Positions 16,017-25,011 of a stretch of 64,000 nt of DNA are shown here, in pieces. The stretch spans positions 4,793,001 to 4,857,000 of the forward strand of contig NZ_CP108393.1 of the NCBI RefSeq assembly GCF_035961655.1, given 5' to 3'. This DNA comes from Streptomyces sp. NBC_01317. GTDB taxonomy: Bacteria; Actinomycetota; Actinomycetes; Streptomycetales; Streptomycetaceae. The position numbers and the translations under genes are program-made. The notes below the pieces were generated by a model. The model worked only from the letters and a program-made list of their open reading frames with translations, was not told the DNA's origin and made no database searches. The number at the start of each line of letters is the position of its first letter. Within the stretch, counting starts at the first letter, position 1.

Positions 16017-17282
16017 TCAGGTGGCGAGGTTCGTACGCGCGCTCTCTTCGGCCGCAGTCGGACGCGAGCCTGCGACGACCTTGCTGGTCGTACGGCGGTG
16101 GTGGCGCAGGGACACGACGGTCAGGGCCGCCGCCAGGGCGGTCATGGAGGCGCCCGCCCAGGCTGTCGCGGCGTAGCCCAGGTCCGCGTCGATCACTCGG
16201 CCGCCGAGCCAGGGGCCGCTGGTGTTGCCCAGGTTGAAGGCGGCCGTGGAGGTGGCGCTGGCCAGGGTGGGGGCCGCTGCCGCGAGGTTGAACATGCGGG
16301 CGCTGAGGGCCGGGGCCGTGATGAAGGCCGAGAAGCCGAGGAAGAAGGCCAGGGGGACCACGACGGCGGGGTGCGAGGCGGTGAGGGCCAGGGTGATGAG
16401 GAGGATCGTCGATGTGCCTATGCCGCCCAGGAGGACACCGAAGGGGTGGGCGTCGGCCAGGCGGCCGCCGGACGTCGTACCGGCCAGTGCGCCGATGCCG
16501 AAGAGGGCCAGCACGGTCGGGACCCAGCCGCTGTCCAGGCCGGAGACGTCGGTGAGGAGCGGGGCGAGGTACGAGAACGTACAGAAGATGCCCCCGCCCG
16601 CGAGCGCCGTCAGGACGATCGCCAGCCAGATCTGGCGGTCGGCGTAGAGGGACAGTTCGCGCCGGACCAGGGGCTTCTCCGCGGGGAGGGGGATGCGGGG
16701 GATCAGGGTCAGGACGCCGACGAGCGCGACGGCGGAGGCCGCGGCGACCGCCCAGAACGCCGAGCGCCAGCCCAGGTGTTCGCCGAGGAACGCGCCGGCG
16801 GGGACGCCGAGCACGTTGGCGATGGAGAGCCCGCCGATCATCACCGACATGGCGCGGGCGCGTGCGGTGACCGGGACCATCGCGATGGCCACCCCGGCGC
16901 CGACCGCCCAGAACCCGGCGCAGGCGAGGGCGCTCACGACGCGCGACGCGAAGAGGATCTCGTACGTCGGGGCCACGGCTCCGGCGACCTGGCCGAGGCC
17001 GAAGACCGAGATCAGGGCGACGAGGGTGGCGCGGCGCGGCAGCCGGAGGGTCGCCACGGCGAGCAGGGGCGCGCCGACGACCATGCCGATCGCGAAGGCG
17101 GAGATGAGGAGTCCCGCCGTGGGGATGGACACGTCCATGTCGTCGGCGAGGTCCGGCAGGAGGCCGGAGAGCATGAACTCGCTCGTCCCGAGGGCGAAGA
17201 CGGACAGCCCCAGGGTGTGGACGGCTATCGGCATACGGGGCTTGGGCACGGCAGGTGCCAACGCGGGGACGGTCCGTCGCAT
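16017..17282 (-). CDS. MFS drug-efflux transporter, Cmx/CmlR (AraJ) type
   Basis: A 421-residue, 12-helix major facilitator of the DHA1 group. The start MPIAVHTLGLSVFALGTSEFMLSGLLPDLADDM followed by TAGLLISAFAIGMVVGAPLLA matches chloramphenicol-efflux proteins of Streptomyces. VSALACAGFWAVGAGVAIAMVP is motif C-like. Predicted to export a small hydrophobic drug in exchange for protons; the substrate is not known. The ATG at 17282 has GGAGG upstream, and a much longer in-frame extension is not credible. It lies 32 bases before the end of the HD gene on the same strand. Confidence 0.9.
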   Translation of the reverse strand: MRRTVPALAPAVPKPRMPIAVHTLGLSVFALGTSEFMLSGLLPDLADDMDVSIPTAGLLISAFAIGMVVGAPLLAVATLRLPRRATLVALISVFGLGQVAGAVAPTYEILFASRVVSALACAGFWAVGAGVAIAMVPVTARARAMSVMIGGLSIANVLGVPAGAFLGEHLGWRSAFWAVAAASAVALVGVLTLIPRIPLPAEKPLVRRELSLYADRQIWLAIVLTALAGGGIFCTFSYLAPLLTDVSGLDSGWVPTVLALFGIGALAGTTSGGRLADAHPFGVLLGGIGTSTILLITLALTASHPAVVVPLAFFLGFSAFITAPALSARMFNLAAAAPTLASATSTAAFNLGNTSGPWLGGRVIDADLGYAATAWAGASMTALAAALTVVSLRHHRRTTSKVVAGSRPTAAEESARTNLAT

Positions 17283-17314
17283 TCCCGGGCGGTCCTCCGC
17301 GCGGCGGACGGGAC

Positions 17315-17986
17315 CTACGAGGTCAGGGTGCGCAGCTCCGCCGCCAGGTTCCTGCGGGCGCGGGCCTCCCACTCCAGTTCGCCGTGGGGGGTACGGAACA
17401 GGCGTGGCAGGTCCAGGAGTTGCTCCAGGATCGCGGCCCGGCCCGCCCGGAAGCCGTCCTCGGGGACAAAGCCGTACTCCTCGCGCACCGCGGCGGCGTA
17501 CGCGTCGTACTCCTCCGGGGCCGAGCCCAGGACGGCGAGGTCGGCGTCGCACAGGACGGCGCCGTTGCGGTCGTCGTCGGTGGCTGCGTGGGTGGTGGTG
17601 AGGCGGACGAGCCGGGCGACCTCGTCCGTACCCTCCTGGCTCAACCCGGCCTCGGGGAGGGCGAGTTCGGCGAGGCGGGCGGAGCGCTCCTCGTTCTCGG
17701 AGCGGTCGGGGCGGTAGACGGCGTCGTGGAACCAGGCGGCGAGGCGGACGAGGTCCGGATCGTCGGCGTACCGCACCAGTGTGTCGATGTGGTCCAGGAC
17801 CGCGCGGAGGTGGTCGACGGTGTGGTAGCGCCGCTGGGGCTCCGACCAGCGGGTGAGCAGCTGGTCGGCGTAGGGGTACGGGTCGCGGATCTCCGCCTCC
17901 CGCGCCGCGTCGCGCAGGGCGGTGGCGAAGCGGTCGCGGAGGGCGGGGCCCGGCGCGGAGTCCGGGCCGTGGTCGAGGTCGGGCAT
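17315..17986 (-). CDS. HD-domain metal-dependent phosphohydrolase-like protein
   Basis: A 223-residue protein. YADQLLTRWSEPQRRYHTVDHLRAVLDHID carries the first metal-binding histidines (YHTxDH) and LVRLAAWFHDAVYRP the HD pair. This form, with RRYHTxxH and AAWFHDxVY, belongs to the predicted metal-dependent HD phosphohydrolase group, whose substrate is unknown. The ATG at 17986 opens MPDLDHG. The copA gene ends 36 bases before the stop-strand neighbour starts, with the same direction, so it may be read with copA. Confidence 0.85.
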   Translation of the reverse strand: MPDLDHGPDSAPGPALRDRFATALRDAAREAEIRDPYPYADQLLTRWSEPQRRYHTVDHLRAVLDHIDTLVRYADDPDLVRLAAWFHDAVYRPDRSENEERSARLAELALPEAGLSQEGTDEVARLVRLTTTHAATDDDRNGAVLCDADLAVLGSAPEEYDAYAAAVREEYGFVPEDGFRAGRAAILEQLLDLPRLFRTPHGELEWEARARRNLAAELRTLTS

Positions 17987-18021
17987 GGGGCGACGATACG
18001 GGCCCGGGCGCCGCGCGTCTG

Positions 18022-20379
18022 TTACGAGGTGCGTGACAGGGTCTTGAAGTTGCGCAGCCGCAGGCTGTTGCCGACGACGAAGACCGACGAGAACGCCATC
18101 GCCGCGCCCGCGATCATCGGGCTGAGGAGTCCGGCGGCGGCCAGCGGCAGCGCGGCGAGGTTGTAGGCGAAGGCCCAGAACAGGTTGCCCTTGATCGTGC
18201 CGAGGGTGCGGCGGGCGAGGCGGACGGCGTCGGCGGTGGCCCGCAGGTCGCCGCGTACGAGAGTGAGGTCGGCGGCCTCGATGGCCGCGTCGGTGCCCGT
18301 GCCCATGGCGAGGCCGAGGTCGGCCTGGGCGAGCGCGGCGGCGTCGTTGACCCCGTCGCCGGCCATGGCGACGGTCCTGCCCTCCGCCTGGAGCCGCTTG
18401 ACGACGTCGACCTTGTCCTCGGGCATCACCTCGGCGATGACCTGGTCGATGCCCACCTGGGCGGCGACGGATTCCGCGACGGCCTGGTTGTCGCCGGTGA
18501 GCAGGATCGGTGTCAGGCCGAGGGCGCGGAGCTGCCGTACGGCCTCGGGGCTGGTCTCCTTGACCGCGTCGGCGATCTCCAGGAGGCCGCGCGCCTCGCC
18601 GTCCCAGGCCACCGCGATCGCCGTACGGCCCGCCGCCTCGGCCGATTTCCTGGCCGCGTCGAGCGCCTCGGGGAGGTGGATCTCCCACTCGGCGAGGAGC
18701 TTCACCCGGCCCACGAGGACGGCGTGGCCCTCGACGACACCCTGGACGCCGAGGCCGGGGAGGTTCGCGAAGTCCTCGGGGGTGGGCAGCGTACCGGCGC
18801 GTGCGGTGGCGGCCTCGGCGACGGCGCGGGCGAGGGGGTGCTCGGAGGCGTGCTCCAGCGCGCCCGCCAGACGCAGGACGTCGCGCTCGTCCGTACCGTC
18901 CGCCGCGTGGGTGGCGAGGAGGGTCATCCGGCCGGTGGTGACCGTGCCCGTCTTGTCGAGCACGATCGTGTCGACGCGGCGCGTCGACTCCAGCACCTCG
19001 GGGCCCTTGATGAGGATGCCGAGCTGGGCGCCGCGTCCCGTACCGACCATGAGGGCGGTCGGGGTGGCCAGGCCCAGCGCGCAGGGGCAGGCGATGATCA
19101 GCACGGCGACGGCGGCGGTGAAGGCGGCGGTCGCGCCGGCTCCCGCGCCGAGCCAGAAGCCGAGCGTGGCGAGCGCGAGCCCCATGACGACCGGGACGAA
19201 CACGGCGGAGATCTTGTCGGCGAGGCGCTGGGCGGCGGCCTTGCCGTTCTGGGCGTCCTCCACCATCCGTGCCATACGGGCGAGTTGGGTGTCGGAGCCG
19301 ACCTTCGTGGCCTCCACGACCAGGCGTCCCCCGGCGTTGAGGGTCGCGCCGGTGACGGGGTCGCCGGCGGAGACCTCCACCGGGACGGACTCGCCGGTCA
19401 GCATCGAGGCGTCCACGGCCGAGGAGCCCTCGACCACTGTGCCGTCGGTGGCGATCTTCTCGCCGGGCCGTACGAGGAAGTGGTCGCCGACCCTCAACTG
19501 CCGGGTGGGGATGACACTTTCGCGGCCTTCGCGCAGGACGGTGACTTCCTTGGCGCCCAGTTCCAGCAGCGTACGGAGGGCGGCCCCGGCCTTGCGCTTG
19601 GCGCGGGCCTCGAAGTAGCGGCCGGCCAGCAGGAACGCGGTGACACCGGCGGCGGCTTCGAGATAGATGTTCCCGGCGCCGTCGGAGCGGGAGATGGTGA
19701 ACTCGAAGGCATGGGTCATCCCCGGCATGCCCGCCGTACCGAAGAACAGGGCCCACACCGACCAGAGGAACGCCGCCGACGTGCCGAGGGAGATGAGCGT
19801 GTCCATCGTGGCGGCGCCGTGCCGGGCGTTGGTCCACGCGGCGCGGTGGAAGGGCCAGGCGGCGTAGGTGACGACGGGGGCGGTGAGGGTGAGGGAGAGC
19901 CACTGCCAGTTGGTGAACTGGAGCGCGGGGATCATCGCCATGGCGATGACGGGGAGGGAGAGGACGACGGCGGTGATCAGGCGGGCGCGGAGGGGGCGCA
20001 GGGCGTTGTCCTCGGCGTCCCTGGTGCTTTCCGCCGCGCTGTCCTCCGGTCCGTCCTCCGGTCCGTCCTCCCGTCCTCCGGTGTCGGCTGGCGGCTCGGG
20101 GGCGGGCTCCTGGGCGGTGTAGCCGGTGGCCTCGACGGTGGCGATGAGATCGCGTACGGAGAGGCCGGCGCCCCGGTAGCTGACCTTGGCCTTTTCGGTG
20201 GCGTAGTTCACCGTGGCCTCGACGCCGTCCATGCGGTTGAGCTTCTTCTCGACGCGGGCGGCGCAGGAGGCGCAGGTCATGCCGCCGATGAGGAGTTCGA
20301 CGGAGGAGGGTGCAGGCGTGGGGGCGGCGGTGTTTGTGTCGGTCGCCGTGTCCGGGTTCCTGCCCTGGGCGAGGTTCAT
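18022..20379 (-). CDS. copA: Copper-translocating P1B-type ATPase
   Basis: A 785-residue copper exporter of the cytoplasmic membrane. An N-terminal heavy-metal domain has the copper site GMTCASCAA (Cys36 and Cys39). A charged linker (residues about 100-125) precedes eight helices with the channel motif [10 protein letters not shown]. The ATPase core shows the TGES loop, the phosphorylated DKTGTVTTG, the [11 protein letters not shown] histidine-proline motif and [12 protein letters not shown]. The end [10 protein letters not shown]...[16 protein letters not shown] is typical. The ATG at 20379 has AAGGAG. A CsoR-type operator precedes it, and no copZ is adjacent. Confidence 0.96.
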   Translation of the reverse strand: MNLAQGRNPDTATDTNTAAPTPAPSSVELLIGGMTCASCAARVEKKLNRMDGVEATVNYATEKAKVSYRGAGLSVRDLIATVEATGYTAQEPAPEPPADTGGREDGPEDGPEDSAAESTRDAEDNALRPLRARLITAVVLSLPVIAMAMIPALQFTNWQWLSLTLTAPVVTYAAWPFHRAAWTNARHGAATMDTLISLGTSAAFLWSVWALFFGTAGMPGMTHAFEFTISRSDGAGNIYLEAAAGVTAFLLAGRYFEARAKRKAGAALRTLLELGAKEVTVLREGRESVIPTRQLRVGDHFLVRPGEKIATDGTVVEGSSAVDASMLTGESVPVEVSAGDPVTGATLNAGGRLVVEATKVGSDTQLARMARMVEDAQNGKAAAQRLADKISAVFVPVVMGLALATLGFWLGAGAGATAAFTAAVAVLIIACPCALGLATPTALMVGTGRGAQLGILIKGPEVLESTRRVDTIVLDKTGTVTTGRMTLLATHAADGTDERDVLRLAGALEHASEHPLARAVAEAATARAGTLPTPEDFANLPGLGVQGVVEGHAVLVGRVKLLAEWEIHLPEALDAARKSAEAAGRTAIAVAWDGEARGLLEIADAVKETSPEAVRQLRALGLTPILLTGDNQAVAESVAAQVGIDQVIAEVMPEDKVDVVKRLQAEGRTVAMAGDGVNDAAALAQADLGLAMGTGTDAAIEAADLTLVRGDLRATADAVRLARRTLGTIKGNLFWAFAYNLAALPLAAAGLLSPMIAGAAMAFSSVFVVGNSLRLRNFKTLSRTS

Positions 20380-20424
20380 GAGGGCGGCTCCTTGGTCGTC
20401 GGCGGACGCGTATCTCTCTTCATG

Positions 20425-20466
20425 TATACCCCCTACCCCTATCCAGGGGATACCCCTGAGGGGTAT
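20425..20466. promoter_or_regulatory. CsoR-type copper operator(s) before copA
   Basis: ATACCCCTGAGGGGTAT (20450-20466) is a perfect dyad of the G/C-tract type bound by the copper sensor CsoR. Just left of it, TACCCCTATCCAGGGGATA is a second imperfect dyad. Both lie between copA and the divergent small secreted gene, so one region can serve both. No csoR gene lies in the window. Confidence 0.8.
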
Positions 20467-20476
20467 TTTCTCGGTC

Positions 20477-20668
20477 ATGAACATCACGATGAGTACCAAG
20501 GTGAGGGTGGCCGCGTTCGCGCTGGCGCTGGCGGCGTCGTTCGGGGTCGCGTACGGGGTCGGCGCGGCGGTGGGGCCGCTGGAGGGTGGGGCGCGGGAAT
20601 CGCACGAGCCCGCTCCGCATGGGGGCCACGATGCGGGAGATACGGGTGCGGATGGCGTGATGCGGTGA
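20477..20668 (+). CDS. Short secreted or anchored protein of the copper locus, probably truncated
   Basis: A 63-residue protein. [33 protein letters not shown] is a signal peptide or membrane anchor. The rest ([21 protein letters not shown]) is short and His/Asp-rich, so it could bind metal. In many Streptomyces the gene in this place, divergent from copA, encodes a much longer secreted protein that begins in the same way. From memory of that family, this copy looks cut off after the linker. It shares the CsoR-type region with copA. The ribosome-binding site is poor. Confidence 0.55.
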   Translation: MNITMSTKVRVAAFALALAASFGVAYGVGAAVGPLEGGARESHEPAPHGGHDAGDTGADGVMR

Positions 20669-20701
20669 TGCGCGGAGGAGGGGCCGCCCCTTAGGCTGGA
20701 G

Positions 20702-20732
20702 ATTGGACTAGACCTATCCACCTATCTAGGAA
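20702..20732 (+). promoter_or_regulatory. cutC promoter with overlapping DasR-like box
   Basis: ATTGGACTAGACCTAT (20702-20717) matches 12 of 16 bases of the DasR consensus ACTGGTCTAGACCAGT, as I recall it. It overlaps a -35-like TTGGAC (20703) with a -10-like TAGGAA at 20727, 18 bases away. Transcription would start within a few bases of the cutC ATG. Confidence 0.5.
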
Positions 20733-20741
20733 TGGGGCCTG

Positions 20742-21446
20742 ATGAGCAAGCGTGCAGTCCTGGAGGTGATCGCTCTCGACGCGGAGGACGCGGTCGCCGC
20801 GCGGAGCGGGGGCGCGGACCGGCTCGAACTCGTCACCGACATGGCGGCCGACGGCCTGACCCCGCCCCGGGAGACCTTCGCGAAGATCCGGGACGCCGTC
20901 GACATCCCCCTCCGGGTGATGCTGCGGCTGTCCGACGGCTTCTCGGCGGGCGGCGCGGACGGGGTGGACGCGCTCGTGGACGCGGCGCGGGGGCTGCGGG
21001 CCGAGGGCGCGGACGAGTTCGTCTTCGGCTTCCTCGACGCGGACGGGACGCCGGACCTGGTGACCCTCGAACGGCTGGTGGCGGAGCTGGACGGGTGCCG
21101 GTGGACGTTCCACCGCGCGATCGACCGCGCGGCGGATCGCGACGCGCTCCGTAAGCAGCTAGCGGACCTGCCGGGGCTGGACACGTTCCTCACGGCGGGG
21201 TCGCCGGACGGCGTGGACAGCGGCCTGCCGACGCTCCTGGCCGAGTCTTCCGCTTCCGGGCGCGGGGAGCCCGGCTACGGGGCGTGCCTGCTGGTGGGCG
21301 GCGGCCTGCGTCTGGATCACGTGCCTGCGCTGCGGGCGGGCGGCCTGGACGCGTTTCACATTGGCGGGGCGGCGAGGCCCTTCGGGTGGGCGGGGGCGGT
21401 TTCGCCTTCGGCGGTGAGGGCGTGGCGCGCCGCGCTTGACGCGTAG
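20742..21446 (+). CDS. cutC: CutC family protein
   Basis: A 234-residue TIM-barrel protein: LEVIALDAEDAVAARSGGADRLELVTDMAADGLTPP at the N-terminus, IPLRVMLRLSDGF, FVFGFLDADGTPD, WTFHRAIDRAADRDAL and LLVGGGLRLDHVPAL follow the CutC order. CutC was named for copper tolerance in E. coli, but the biochemical function is unsettled. Here it stands beside copA, which suits a copper role, yet its promoter carries a DasR-like box that would tie it to aminosugar sensing. The ATG at 20742 was taken because it opens the family's first strand. The right inverted arm follows. Confidence 0.9.
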   Translation: MSKRAVLEVIALDAEDAVAARSGGADRLELVTDMAADGLTPPRETFAKIRDAVDIPLRVMLRLSDGFSAGGADGVDALVDAARGLRAEGADEFVFGFLDADGTPDLVTLERLVAELDGCRWTFHRAIDRAADRDALRKQLADLPGLDTFLTAGSPDGVDSGLPTLLAESSASGRGEPGYGACLLVGGGLRLDHVPALRAGGLDAFHIGGAARPFGWAGAVSPSAVRAWRAALDA

Positions 21447-21599
21447 CGTCTTCCCCGGTGTGCGTTGCGCCTATCTGTTTGTCCTCAAGCGCCGGACGGG
21501 CTGGTTTGTGGCGTCTGCCCGGTGCGCGGGCGCGGGTTACTGATGTCCTCAATCGCCGGACGGGCTGGGTTTGTCGTGGTGGCGGGGGGTGGGGCCTGC

Positions 21600-21709
21600 G
21601 GAGGTACGTATGTCCGGACTGCATGTTTTACGGCGCCTCAGGGGCTCGTTTGGTTCACCGGTAGTCATGCGCCACAAAACACGCTTTACGTCCGGACACA
21701 CGCACCTCC
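21600..21709. mobile_element. Palindromic element C, counterpart of element B
   Basis: GGAGGTACGTATGTCCGGA at the left end and TCCGGACACACGCACCTCC at the right end bound a 110-bp unit whose core matches element B read backwards. The loop differs most between the two copies (TCGTTTGGTTC in C against the inverse of GAACTGGACGA in B). Confidence 0.6.
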
Positions 21710-21983
21710 TCCGACCCCACCCCCCTCACGCCGAGGGTGAGCTGAACGACCCCGCCGGTCCGGGGAGCCTCGCCTCCACCCGGTGGACAGTGCCGCTTAC
21801 CAACGTCCTCAAACGCCGGACGGGCTGGAGTGTGCCCCTGCGCGGTGCGCGAGCGCGGCTTACCGATGTCCTCAAACGCCGGACAGGCTGGATTTGGCCT
21901 CTGCCCGGTGACGGGTGCGGGTTACCGCGTCCTCAAACGCCGGACGGGCTTGATTTGCCTTGACGCGGGCGTGGAAGGGGGAC

Positions 21984-22097
21984 GGGCAGGGGTCGTGTCC
22001 GGAACGTAGAGCGTGTTTTGTGTCGCGTGGCGAACCCGAACCAAACAAGGTCCCGAACGCGACGTAAAACATGCAGTGCAGGACACGACCCCTGCCC
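21984..22097. mobile_element. Palindromic element D, counterpart of element A
   Basis: GGGCAGGGGTCGTGTCC at 21984-22000 faces a perfect inverse at 22081-22097. The core hairpin again has CGTGTTTTGTGTCGCG and CGCGACGTAAAACA. The loop has diverged from that of element A. Confidence 0.6.
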
Positions 22098-22269
22098 GGC
22101 CCCCGGCAACAACCCGCGCATACGCAACCGGCCCGCAGCGGGCACAACCAAGCCCGTCCGGCGATTGAGGACAATCAGTAACCCGCACCCGCGCACCGGG
22201 CAGACGCACGAACAAAGCCGTCCGGCGATTGAGGACAAAAGCGCGGCCGCCAGGCCAAGGACCAGGGCC

Positions 22270-24411
22270 TCAGGCCAGCGCGGTCGGCAGGGGCAGCGCG
22301 TGCAGTACCGAAAGGCCCGAGACCGCTCGCGTCAGCGACACGTACAGACGCCGCAACCCCGTACGCTCATCCGGCTCCCCCGACACCACCGCCGACGGCT
22401 CGTCCAGCACCACGTAGTCGTACTCCAAGCCCTTCGCCAGCGACGCCGGCACCAGCGTGAGGCGCGCCTCCGCCGTCGTCTCCTCGCCCGGCGAGAGGAA
22501 ACGCAACCCCGCCGCGGACAACGCGGACGCCAGCAACGGAATCCGCGCGTCCGCCGCGATCAGGCCCGTCGACCCCTCGTGCGCCAACGACTCCTCGCAC
22601 GCCGAGACCACCGCCGCCGACAACACCTCGTCGGAGACGCGCCGTACCGACAGGGACCCCGGCGACTCCCGTACCGATTCCACCTCCGCCAGCCCCGGCG
22701 AGATCAGCGGCAGCAGCCGCGACGCGTACGCGATCACCTCGCGCGGTACGCGGAAACCGGCCGTCAGCTCCTCCACCACCGCGTCCGGCTTGCCCAGGTG
22801 GTGGAGCGCGTCCGCCCAACTCCCCGTCGCCCATGGGGTCGTGCCCTGCGCCAGATCGCCCAGCACCGTCGCAGAACCCGTCGAGCAGCGCCGGCCCACC
22901 GCCCGGTACTGCATGGGCGAGAGGTCCTGCGCCTCGTCGAGCACCACGTGCCCCAACGAGTGTGTGCGGGCCACGAGATCGCCCGCCTCGTCGATCAACA
23001 CCGCGTCCGCCGCCGACCACTTGACCGACTTCACGCTCCGCGCCGGCTTCGCCCACAGGATCGTCGCCTGCTCCTCCGGCGTGAGGAGGCCCTCCGCGTG
23101 CGCCGCGAGGAACCCCGCGTCCGACAGCAGCCGCAGCACCAGCTTCGCCGGGTCGACCAGCGGCCACATCGCCTTCACGGCCGCCTTCACGGCGGGGGTA
23201 CGGGCGACCGCGTCCTGCACCCGGTCGTCGGGCGCCTCGCCCGCCTCCTCCATCCGTACGAGCACGGCGTGCGCGATCCGCTGCGGCAACGCCTCGTGCG
23301 CGGCGCCGTACCGCATGTCGCGCTCCAGCAACTGCCGTACCAGCTCCTCCAGTTCGTACGCCGGCACCCGCCACCGCCGCGAACCGCGCACGACCACCAC
23401 CGGCTCGGTCGGCAGCGTCACGTGGGAGCGGACGGCCCGCCGCAGCACCTCCGCCATCCGCGCGTCGCCCTTGATGACGGCGGCGGCGGCCGGGTCCGTG
23501 CCCCGTACCTCCACCGTGGCCGAGGTGACCAGGCTCTCCACCGTCGCCTGCTTCACCTCCAGCTCGCCCAGCGCGGGCAGCACCTGCTCGATGTAGTGGA
23601 GGAAGGACGCGTTCGGCCCGATGACCAGCGTGCCGGTGCGGGCGAGCCGCTCCCGGTGCGCGTAGAGGAGGTACGCGACCCGGTGCAGGCCGACGGCGGT
23701 CTTCCCGGTGCCGGGGCCGCCCTGCACACACACCGTGCCGCCGAGCCCGCTCCGTACGATCTCGTCCTGCTCCGGCTGGATCGTCGCCACGATGTCGCGC
23801 ATCGGGCCGACGCGCGGACGCTCGATCTCGGTCTGGAGCAGCTTGCTGGTCTTCGCGGCCTCGGTGGGGTCGGAGAGGTGTTCGTCCTCGTACGCGGTGA
23901 GCTCGCCGGCCGTGTAACCGAACCGGCGGCGCAGTCCGACGTCGTGAGGGTCTTTTTTGGACGCCCGGTAGAACGGCTGGGAGACGGGCGCGCGCCAGTC
24001 GACGACCATCGGGTCGCCGTCGGCGTCGTGGACGTGGCGGCGGCCGATGTAGAAGCGCTCGCCCTCGGCGCCCTCGGCCTGGTCCGCGCCGACGACGTGC
24101 AGGTAGTCGAGCCGGCCGAAGAAGAGCGGGGTGTGGGAGAGGTCGGCGAGCGACTTGATGCGGTCCTGGATCTGGGCCTCCAGGACGGCGGCGTTGACCC
24201 AGTTCGCGGTGACGTCGCGGATGTCGAGCGACTGGACGTCCTCGCGCATGGCGCGCAGGGCGGCCCGCGAGGAGCTGAGGTGGGCCCGCTCGCGCCCCAG
24301 CGGGTCGGAGGGGGAGCCGGAGTCCGCAGGGTCGGTGCGGTCGGCGTCGTGTGCGGTGACGGCGGTGACGGCGGTGAGGGTGCTGTCGGGTTCGGGGTCG
24401 TGCGCGGACAC
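22270..24411 (-). CDS. HelD-like superfamily 1 helicase/ATPase
   Basis: About 713 residues of the UvrD/HelD group; relatives bind RNA polymerase and recycle stalled or drug-bound enzyme, and the related HelR confers rifamycin tolerance. An N-terminal helical arm (RAALRAMREDVQSLDIRDV...AQIQDRIKSL) is followed by Walker A GGPGTGKTAVGLHR at about residue 230, the Walker B-type VVLDEAQDLSPMQYRAV at about 475, GDLAQGT, and the C-terminal YDYVVLDEP and YVSLTRAVSGL motifs. The GTG at 24411 has GGAGG seven bases before it. A HelR-specific call is not justified by eye. Confidence 0.88.
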   Translation of the reverse strand: MSAHDPEPDSTLTAVTAVTAHDADRTDPADSGSPSDPLGRERAHLSSSRAALRAMREDVQSLDIRDVTANWVNAAVLEAQIQDRIKSLADLSHTPLFFGRLDYLHVVGADQAEGAEGERFYIGRRHVHDADGDPMVVDWRAPVSQPFYRASKKDPHDVGLRRRFGYTAGELTAYEDEHLSDPTEAAKTSKLLQTEIERPRVGPMRDIVATIQPEQDEIVRSGLGGTVCVQGGPGTGKTAVGLHRVAYLLYAHRERLARTGTLVIGPNASFLHYIEQVLPALGELEVKQATVESLVTSATVEVRGTDPAAAAVIKGDARMAEVLRRAVRSHVTLPTEPVVVVRGSRRWRVPAYELEELVRQLLERDMRYGAAHEALPQRIAHAVLVRMEEAGEAPDDRVQDAVARTPAVKAAVKAMWPLVDPAKLVLRLLSDAGFLAAHAEGLLTPEEQATILWAKPARSVKSVKWSAADAVLIDEAGDLVARTHSLGHVVLDEAQDLSPMQYRAVGRRCSTGSATVLGDLAQGTTPWATGSWADALHHLGKPDAVVEELTAGFRVPREVIAYASRLLPLISPGLAEVESVRESPGSLSVRRVSDEVLSAAVVSACEESLAHEGSTGLIAADARIPLLASALSAAGLRFLSPGEETTAEARLTLVPASLAKGLEYDYVVLDEPSAVVSGEPDERTGLRRLYVSLTRAVSGLSVLHALPLPTALA

Positions 24412-24790
24412 GGTGTTGCCTCCGGGCTGTACGCAGGCCGACGGGCCGCAGGCCCTGGGTCGCACGGGGCGGCGGTGTCCGGTCGGCGTGGATCACGTCA
24501 TGGCAGCCGCCCGGTTTCCGTCCGGGTGGCGGCGCTCCGCGAGGGAGGCGGAGGCGGGCAAGAGGGGAGAGTGTAGCCAGCGGGTGGCGGCGGGGCGAAT
24601 GCTTTTATCCCGGGCGTGGGGCGCGGGGTGGGTACAGCGGGGGCACGGGGCGGCTCCGGGGGGCACGCAGGGTAGTCCCCCAGTAGTCCCCCGTAGGGGA
24701 TCCCCTATATCCCGAGTCGTACGAGGCATCGCTCAGGATTCCCTCCGGAGAGCGACGCGCTTCGGAGGGCCGGCGCGCAACCATGGACAT
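24412..24790. other. Divergent intergenic region with a 14-bp perfect palindrome
   Basis: This gap separates the HelD-like gene from a small gene on the other strand. It contains a direct repeat, TAGTCCCCCAGTAGTCCCCC (24673-24692), followed at once by the perfect dyad TAGGGGATCCCCTA (24694-24707). The latter is a candidate operator. Nothing else stands out. Confidence 0.5.
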
Positions 24791-24994
24791 ATGAGTACAG
24801 CGACCTTCATCCCACCCCGCGCCCCACACGGCGCCCCACTTTCCGGCGCGACCGCCACCGGCGCCGTGCCCCACCCCGCTCACCACCTGGGCAACGCCCT
24901 GCGCGCGGCCAAGGTGTACGTGACGACCGCGTTCGGCGTCGCCGTCCTCGGTGAGTACTGGGAGGAGGCGGGCGTCGTCAGGCGACGCCTCTGA
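24791..24994 (+). CDS. Small conserved hypothetical protein, 67 residues
   Basis: A short gene with typical Streptomyces codon use. The first half is Pro/Ala/His-rich (PPRAPHGAPLSGATATGAVPHPAHHL). The second half, LGNALRAAKVYVTTAFGVAVLGEYWEEAGVVRRR, has a hydrophobic stretch and a charged end that looks conserved. No catalytic motif or signal peptide is clear. The start ATG at 24791 lacks a strong ribosome-binding site. It converges on the XPB helicase gene, ending 17 bases before that gene's stop codon. The function is unknown. Confidence 0.65.
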   Translation: MSTATFIPPRAPHGAPLSGATATGAVPHPAHHLGNALRAAKVYVTTAFGVAVLGEYWEEAGVVRRRL

Positions 24995-25011
24995 TCCACG
25001 GCCGCCCCGTG

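Larger units (their letters stand above)
21537..22242. repeat. Right arm of the 0.7-kb inverted repeat
   Basis: This is the inverted counterpart of 12797-13506. It fills the gap between the convergent ends of cutC and the HelD-like gene. An extra copy of the 23-bp motif lies just outside at about 21481, so repeat material starts right after cutC. The arms differ by scattered substitutions and a few 1-4 base indels, so they are not recent identical copies but are long and similar enough for homologous exchange. Confidence 0.92.

Noticed and set aside
13507..21536. The 8-kb segment as an integrative element
   Set aside because: There is no integrase, transposase, tRNA or replication gene inside, and arm similarity points to inversion rather than insertion.
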